From an uncultured Eubacterium sp. (GTDB taxonomy: Bacteria > Bacillota_A > Clostridia > Lachnospirales > Lachnospiraceae): a stretch of DNA of 5,397 nucleotides. Both the position numbers and the translations under genes were made by a program. The stretch covers positions 1-5,397 of the forward strand of contig CAQBGY010000250.1 in the NCBI GenBank assembly GCA_948759685.1, in the 5' to 3' direction. The notes below the pieces were generated by a model. It did no database searches. It had not been told where the DNA came from and was given only the letters and a program-made list of their open reading frames with translations. Below, in pieces: positions 5,381 through 5,397 of this stretch; within the stretch, counting starts at the first letter, position 1, and each line of letters opens with the position of its first letter.

Positions 5381-5388
5381 GTTATAGT
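5360..5388 (+). promoter_or_regulatory. Promoter-like sequence reading out of the right edge
   Basis: ATGACA (5360-5365) and TATAGT (5383-5388) each match the consensus at 5 of 6 positions, with the ideal 17-base spacer. This is the best sigma-A-type promoter in the window and would drive a gene beyond 5397. Confidence 0.5.
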
Positions 5389-5397
5389 GGTTACAGT

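Noticed and set aside
1..5397. CRISPR array, tRNA or rRNA gene, IS transposase
   Set aside because: I saw no regularly spaced direct repeats, no cloverleaf-like or rRNA sequence and no DDE or HUH transposase motif.

Overview
This window looks like accessory DNA from a low-GC Gram-positive bacterium, most probably a gut clostridium (Lachnospiraceae or a close relative). Three things point there: strong AGGAGG ribosome binding sites, a Tn916 Orf7/Orf8-type regulator pair beside a small serine recombinase, and a DUF5348-type protein. All convincing genes lie on the plus strand. Base composition splits the window. Positions 1 to about 3000 are strikingly AT-rich, and from about 3060 onward the DNA is much richer in G and C. 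This suggests two pieces of different origin joined between about 2800 and 3060.

The left part (1-2800) is the tail of what is probably a peptide biosynthesis and export operon. It holds the C-terminal ~535 residues of an ABC exporter whose start lies off the window; its signature region (LSLGQWQ) resembles NisT/SpaT-type lantibiotic transporters. Eight bases later comes a stand-alone M16-family zinc peptidase with an intact inverted zinc motif (HILEH) and the downstream glutamates. Exporter plus M16 peptidase is a known pairing in gene clusters for ribosomally made, modified peptides, where the peptidase matures the precursor. The precursor and modifying enzymes would lie upstream, outside the window.

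The junction (2801-3065) holds an imperfect hairpin and a doubtful cysteine-containing reading frame. That frame has no ATG or ribosome binding site, and its stop overlaps the next start.

The right part (3066-5397) is mobile-element DNA. It contains a sigma-70-region-4-like regulator overlapping a short HTH_16-type protein, then a non-coding stretch with a clear three-part dyad array that looks like a resolvase res site (about 3762-3886). After that come a serine resolvase, a translationally coupled acidic protein of unknown function, and a DUF5348-type protein. A promoter-like sequence inside a nested dyad at the right edge points out of the window.

The points most worth following up are the exporter/M16 module, the res-like array, and the resolvase itself. 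The resolvase keeps its catalytic serine but seems to have changed several residues that are normally conserved.
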